From positions 1-7,292 of the forward strand of contig CATEEE010000242.1 of assembly GCA_949499045.1 (NCBI GenBank): a stretch of 7,292 nucleotides of DNA, written 5' to 3'. Origin of the DNA: Marinobacterium sp. xm-d-530 (GTDB taxonomy: Bacteria; Pseudomonadota; Gammaproteobacteria; Pseudomonadales; Balneatricaceae). The notes below the pieces were generated by a model. It was not told the DNA's origin and ran no database searches. It saw nothing but the letters and a program-made list of their open reading frames with translations. The position numbers and the translations under genes are program-made. This document shows, piece by piece, positions 3,954 through 7,292 of this stretch (position 1 is its first letter; the number at the start of each line of letters is the position of its first letter).

Positions 3954-6107
3954 GTGAATGCATTTGAATCAGCCATATACAGTATTTCGACCTTAGCCAA
4001 GCTTAGACATAAAGCTTGCGATACAGAGCAGTTAAGCCACCAATGGCGAACGTCTAAAGCAGAACTGAGTGAAACTGACTTTATAAGAGCGCTCAACACG
4101 CTGAGCCTCAAAGCGGAAGCTAAAAAGTGTGAGATTAGCGATTTAAACAATGAATTGATGCCTGTTGCAGCACCGCTGCCTGACGGTCAATACCTAACCC
4201 TACTGCGGATTAACCAGAGTGGTAATGGTGGATTCTGCTTAGTTATTAATCCCGGCGAGACGATACCTAGGAAGCTCAATTTGGCAGAGTTTAATAGGCT
4301 ATGGGATAACAGAATTATATTTATCAAAGATCAAGAACACTCAAACTCTGATCGCCGATTTGATCTGAAATGGTTCATCCCTTCGCTGATAAAGCACAAA
4401 CGTATTTTTACCGAAGTCATCATAGTTTCCGTATTTCTTCAGCTGTTTGCCTTAGCGACTCCATTCTTCTTTCAAATCGTTATGGACAAAGTGTTGGTGC
4501 ATAGAGGCTTCACTACTCTCGACATTCTTGCCATCGGTTTTGGCTCATTGCTTATATTTGAACTGGTGATGGGCATCGTTCGCAACTACTTGATGGTCCA
4601 TACCACTAGCCGAATTGATGTCGAGCTGGGTGCTAAACTCTTTAACCATGTCATGCGTTTGCCTGCAGCCTATTTCGATTCACGCCAAGTAGGGCATACG
4701 GTAGCCCGAATTAAAGAGCTGGACACACTGAGGGAGTTCATCACGGGCGGGGCTTTGACGTTAATGATTGACCTGAGTTTTCTTCTTCTCTTCATTGCAA
4801 TCCTATGGCTATTCAGTCCGACACTGACTTGGATCGTGCTGGGTTCACTTCCATTCTACCTGCTGTTATCAATCCTTATTACACCGACACTGCGCCATCG
4901 CTTAAATGAGAGTTTCAAACGCAGTGCCGAAAACCAAGCGTTTCTGGTTGAGTCCATCACAGGAATAGAAACGGTTAAATCGATGGCGCTTGAACCAAGG
5001 ATGCAACAGCGTTGGGAAAAGCAAATTGCGGAAGCGACCAGCATAAGTTTCAAAGCAAAAAACCTGAGTAATATTGCAACTCAAATTGCCCAGTTTATAA
5101 GCAAGTTCACCACGGTGTTAATTATCTGGTTTGGCGCCCTTCTAGTGATGGACAATCAATTAAGCATCGGTGAATTAATTGCGTTTAATATGATTGCTGG
5201 GCGAGTCAGCGCTCCCATATTAAAGCTGGTGCAACTCTGGCAAGACGTACAACAAGCCGGCATATCCCTTAAACGTCTCGGGGACTTACTCAACACACCG
5301 TCTGAAGCGCACTTCCAAGCAAGCCAAGCATCACTTCCAAGCTTACAAGGTTCGATTACTTTTCAGCATGTAAGCTTTCGCTACAGCCCTAACAGCCCAT
5401 CGGTTCTGAATAGAATCAACCTTGTGATTCATGCCGGCGAATCGATCGGTATTGTCGGCACTTCAGGATCGGGCAAAAGCACATTGACCAAGTTGATTCA
5501 ACGCACCTACCTTCCCAATCAGGGTAAGGTGCTCGTCGATGGCATCGATTTGGCTCAGGTTAATACCGACTGGCTAAGATCTAATATTAGCGTGGTTCCG
5601 CAAGAGAGCTTTTTATTCAATAAAAGCGTGCGCGACAACATTGCCATTCGCACACCCGGTGAATCAATGGAAAACATTGTCAAAGCCGCCAAACTGGCCG
5701 GTGCACACGAATTCATAACTGAACTCCCTGCAGCTTATGACACGATCGTTGGTGAACGTGGCAGTAACTTGTCGGGTGGTCAGCGCCAGCGCATCGCCAT
5801 TGCACGAGCACTTATCAATAACCCAAAGATACTGATTTTTGACGAGGCCACCAGTGCACTCGATTACGTGTCTGAAGAAAAAATCCGTCAACAGATGAGC
5901 CGAATCTGTAAAGGGCGCACCGTCATCACGGTCGCTCATCGCCTCAACACAGTAAGACACTGTGATCGCATTCTTGTGCTTGAACAGGGTGAGCTAGCCG
6001 AATCTGGAACCCATCAAGAGCTGATGAATGTAAACGGGCGATACGCTGCAATGATTCGCCTTCAATCGGCCGATCAGTTAACACAGACTCAGGAGGCAAT
6101 CGCATGA
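3954..6107 (+). CDS. HlyB/RtxB-type type I secretion ABC transporter/permease
   Basis: Inner-membrane ATPase of a type I secretion system, which would export a C-terminally signalled protein, typically an RTX toxin or adhesin, with a fusion protein and TolC. The 717-residue length is normal. Residues 1-135 are a C39-peptidase-like domain without the catalytic Cys; the usual His region reads DGQYLTL, so it should bind cargo and not cleave it. A six-helix transmembrane domain spans about 150-430 (FLQLFALATPFFFQIVMDKV, SRIDVELGAKLF). The nucleotide-binding domain has Walker A GTSGSGKST (502-510), Q-loop Gln550, signature LSGGQ (606-610), Walker B ILIFDE (626-631) and H-loop His662. The GTG start is set by GGAGGG nine bases upstream. 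The stop overlaps the next gene as ATGA. The resemblance to HlyB/RtxB is strong through the membrane domain. The cargo gene is not in the window. Confidence 0.95.
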   Translation: MNAFESAIYSISTLAKLRHKACDTEQLSHQWRTSKAELSETDFIRALNTLSLKAEAKKCEISDLNNELMPVAAPLPDGQYLTLLRINQSGNGGFCLVINPGETIPRKLNLAEFNRLWDNRIIFIKDQEHSNSDRRFDLKWFIPSLIKHKRIFTEVIIVSVFLQLFALATPFFFQIVMDKVLVHRGFTTLDILAIGFGSLLIFELVMGIVRNYLMVHTTSRIDVELGAKLFNHVMRLPAAYFDSRQVGHTVARIKELDTLREFITGGALTLMIDLSFLLLFIAILWLFSPTLTWIVLGSLPFYLLLSILITPTLRHRLNESFKRSAENQAFLVESITGIETVKSMALEPRMQQRWEKQIAEATSISFKAKNLSNIATQIAQFISKFTTVLIIWFGALLVMDNQLSIGELIAFNMIAGRVSAPILKLVQLWQDVQQAGISLKRLGDLLNTPSEAHFQASQASLPSLQGSITFQHVSFRYSPNSPSVLNRINLVIHAGESIGIVGTSGSGKSTLTKLIQRTYLPNQGKVLVDGIDLAQVNTDWLRSNISVVPQESFLFNKSVRDNIAIRTPGESMENIVKAAKLAGAHEFITELPAAYDTIVGERGSNLSGGQRQRIAIARALINNPKILIFDEATSALDYVSEEKIRQQMSRICKGRTVITVAHRLNTVRHCDRILVLEQGELAESGTHQELMNVNGRYAAMIRLQSADQLTQTQEAIA

Positions 6108-7292
6108 AACGGACGTCAAACGAACTCCACGAGTTTTTACCTGGTGCACTGCTGATTCAAGAGCGACCTCCCAGAAAGTGGCCGAGAGTAACTGCTTATT
6201 TAATAACCCTGCTGATGATGTCTGGGCTCACATGGGCCTCTATTGGAGAGGTCGATATCGTGGCAAGGGCGGCTGAAAAAGTCATTCCCACGGGGCAAAC
6301 AAAGATTGTCCAACCGACTATTACAGGGAAAATCGATGCCATCAACGTCACTAATGGTGATGAGGTTCATGCCGGTGAGATCTTGATTGAGCTGGATGCC
6401 ACTGAGCCATTCAACCAACTCCAGCTAATAATAGAACAGCTGGAGTTTAAGCAACACGAGATGGAACGAACCCGCAACTTTGCTGACTATTTAGACAAGG
6501 GAGACTTAAAACAGCTCTCATCATCTAACCCTCAACAAGCTCTGTTTTCAGAGCAGATAGAGAGTTATACCCAAACACTCGAACAGCTAAACGCGCAACT
6601 ACGCAGTACACAGTTGAACCATGCGCAGGCACACATACAACTGCATTCAGTCTCACAACTCTACCCAATCATTGAGGAAGAAACAGAAGCGATTGATACA
6701 TTGGTTAAAAAAGGTGCCGCTTCTAAAAGCGCTCTTCTTACTCAACAACAACGCCTTATTGAAGTGAAAGGGAGCGTCGATACGTTAACACTGGATGTCG
6801 ATTCAACCCTAAGTCAGACCGTTTCAATTCAAAAACAGATTCAAGCTTTTAAAGCAGAGAGCAAAGCACAAACGCTGAATGATCTACTTCGACTGCAAGA
6901 AGAGGCGAACGCTCTAAAAAGCGACATGACCCAAATAGAGTGGTTGATTGAGCAACATAATATTCGCGCACCGATTAACGGAATTGTCAGTGATTTAAGT
7001 GCTTTCACGGTAGGCGCTGTCGCCGAAAGAGCCGAGGCCTTGCTGAATCTTGTGCCACTGAATCAATCCTTAAGGGTAGAAGCTTGGCTGCAAAACAGCG
7101 ATGTGGGTTTTATTCAAACTGGCCAACGCGCCGAAGTTAAGGTAGATGCTTTTTCGTTCACTAAATACGGCGTGATTGATGCCGAAATCATTCACCTTGG
7201 CGCCGATGCCCAACAGAACGAACAGGGACTTTTAGTCTTTCCCGCCGAACTCAAACTCTTCACAGAAACTCTAGAAGTGGATGGCGAAACTC
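6104..7292 (+). CDS. HlyD-family membrane fusion protein, 3' partial
   Basis: Periplasmic adaptor that links the ABC exporter to a TolC-type outer-membrane channel. The ATG at 6104 overlaps the exporter stop (ATGA), with AGGAGG seven bases upstream, so the pair is translationally coupled. In the 396 residues visible: a short cytoplasmic N-terminus, one membrane helix at about 28-46, the family hallmark GEVDIVARAAEKVIPTGQTK (48-67), and the first lipoyl half QPTITGKIDAINVTNGDEV. A long glutamine-rich coiled-coil hairpin follows (about 104-285), then the second lipoyl half RAPINGIVSDLSAFTVGAV and a beta-barrel region with NSDVGFIQTGQRAEVKVDAF and KYGVIDAEI. The frame is open at the window edge. 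Family length is about 440-480, so perhaps 50-80 residues are missing. No stop or frameshift is seen. Confidence 0.95.
   Translation, partial: MKRTSNELHEFLPGALLIQERPPRKWPRVTAYLITLLMMSGLTWASIGEVDIVARAAEKVIPTGQTKIVQPTITGKIDAINVTNGDEVHAGEILIELDATEPFNQLQLIIEQLEFKQHEMERTRNFADYLDKGDLKQLSSSNPQQALFSEQIESYTQTLEQLNAQLRSTQLNHAQAHIQLHSVSQLYPIIEEETEAIDTLVKKGAASKSALLTQQQRLIEVKGSVDTLTLDVDSTLSQTVSIQKQIQAFKAESKAQTLNDLLRLQEEANALKSDMTQIEWLIEQHNIRAPINGIVSDLSAFTVGAVAERAEALLNLVPLNQSLRVEAWLQNSDVGFIQTGQRAEVKVDAFSFTKYGVIDAEIIHLGADAQQNEQGLLVFPAELKLFTETLEVDGET

Noticed and set aside
5664..5960. Minus-strand open frame opposite the exporter's ATPase domain
   Set aside because: It is a shadow of a strongly conserved coding region, with no ribosome binding site and no recognisable protein features.

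Overview
The window reads as accessory-type DNA from a gammaproteobacterium, plausibly a marine one (Oceanospirillales- or Vibrio-like). This rests on an RfaH-type NusG paralogue, an HlyB/HlyD type I secretion pair, a Csr-type RNA and moderate base composition. The genus cannot be fixed from the sequence.

Layout. (1) Bases 1-834, plus strand: the C-terminal part of a tyrosine recombinase, open at the left edge. (2) Bases 815-2725, minus strand: a compact block made of a VapB/VapC toxin-antitoxin pair, an RfaH-like antiterminator only 10 nt behind vapC, and a DUF1778/GNAT toxin-antitoxin pair. Each toxin-antitoxin pair has a perfect inverted repeat in its promoter region. (3) Bases about 2834-3664, minus strand: an 830-nt gene-free stretch that I read as a very long or tandemly triplicated CsrB/RsmZ-like RNA, a sponge for the RNA-binding protein CsrA. 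By hand I find about 17 small hairpins with GGA in the loop, repeated G-U wobble pairs that only work on the minus strand, three diverged copies of a 3' block about 280-296 bp apart, and one intrinsic terminator after the last copy. (4) Bases 3665-3930: an AT-rich divergent spacer full of A/T tracts. (5) Bases 3954-7292, plus strand: an HlyB/RtxB-type ABC exporter translationally coupled to an HlyD-type membrane fusion protein that runs off the right edge.

How the parts may work together. The exporter's Shine-Dalgarno sequence sits in a small hairpin whose loop, ACGGAG, is identical to one loop of the neighbouring RNA and one base from two others. A simple model is that CsrA binds this hairpin and blocks exporter translation, and that the divergently transcribed sponge RNA titrates CsrA away. 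The RfaH-like protein could add antitermination control to the secretion operon or another long operon, but I found no convincing ops element here. The exporter, RNA, RfaH and toxin-antitoxin assignments come from sequence features. The regulatory circuit is inference.
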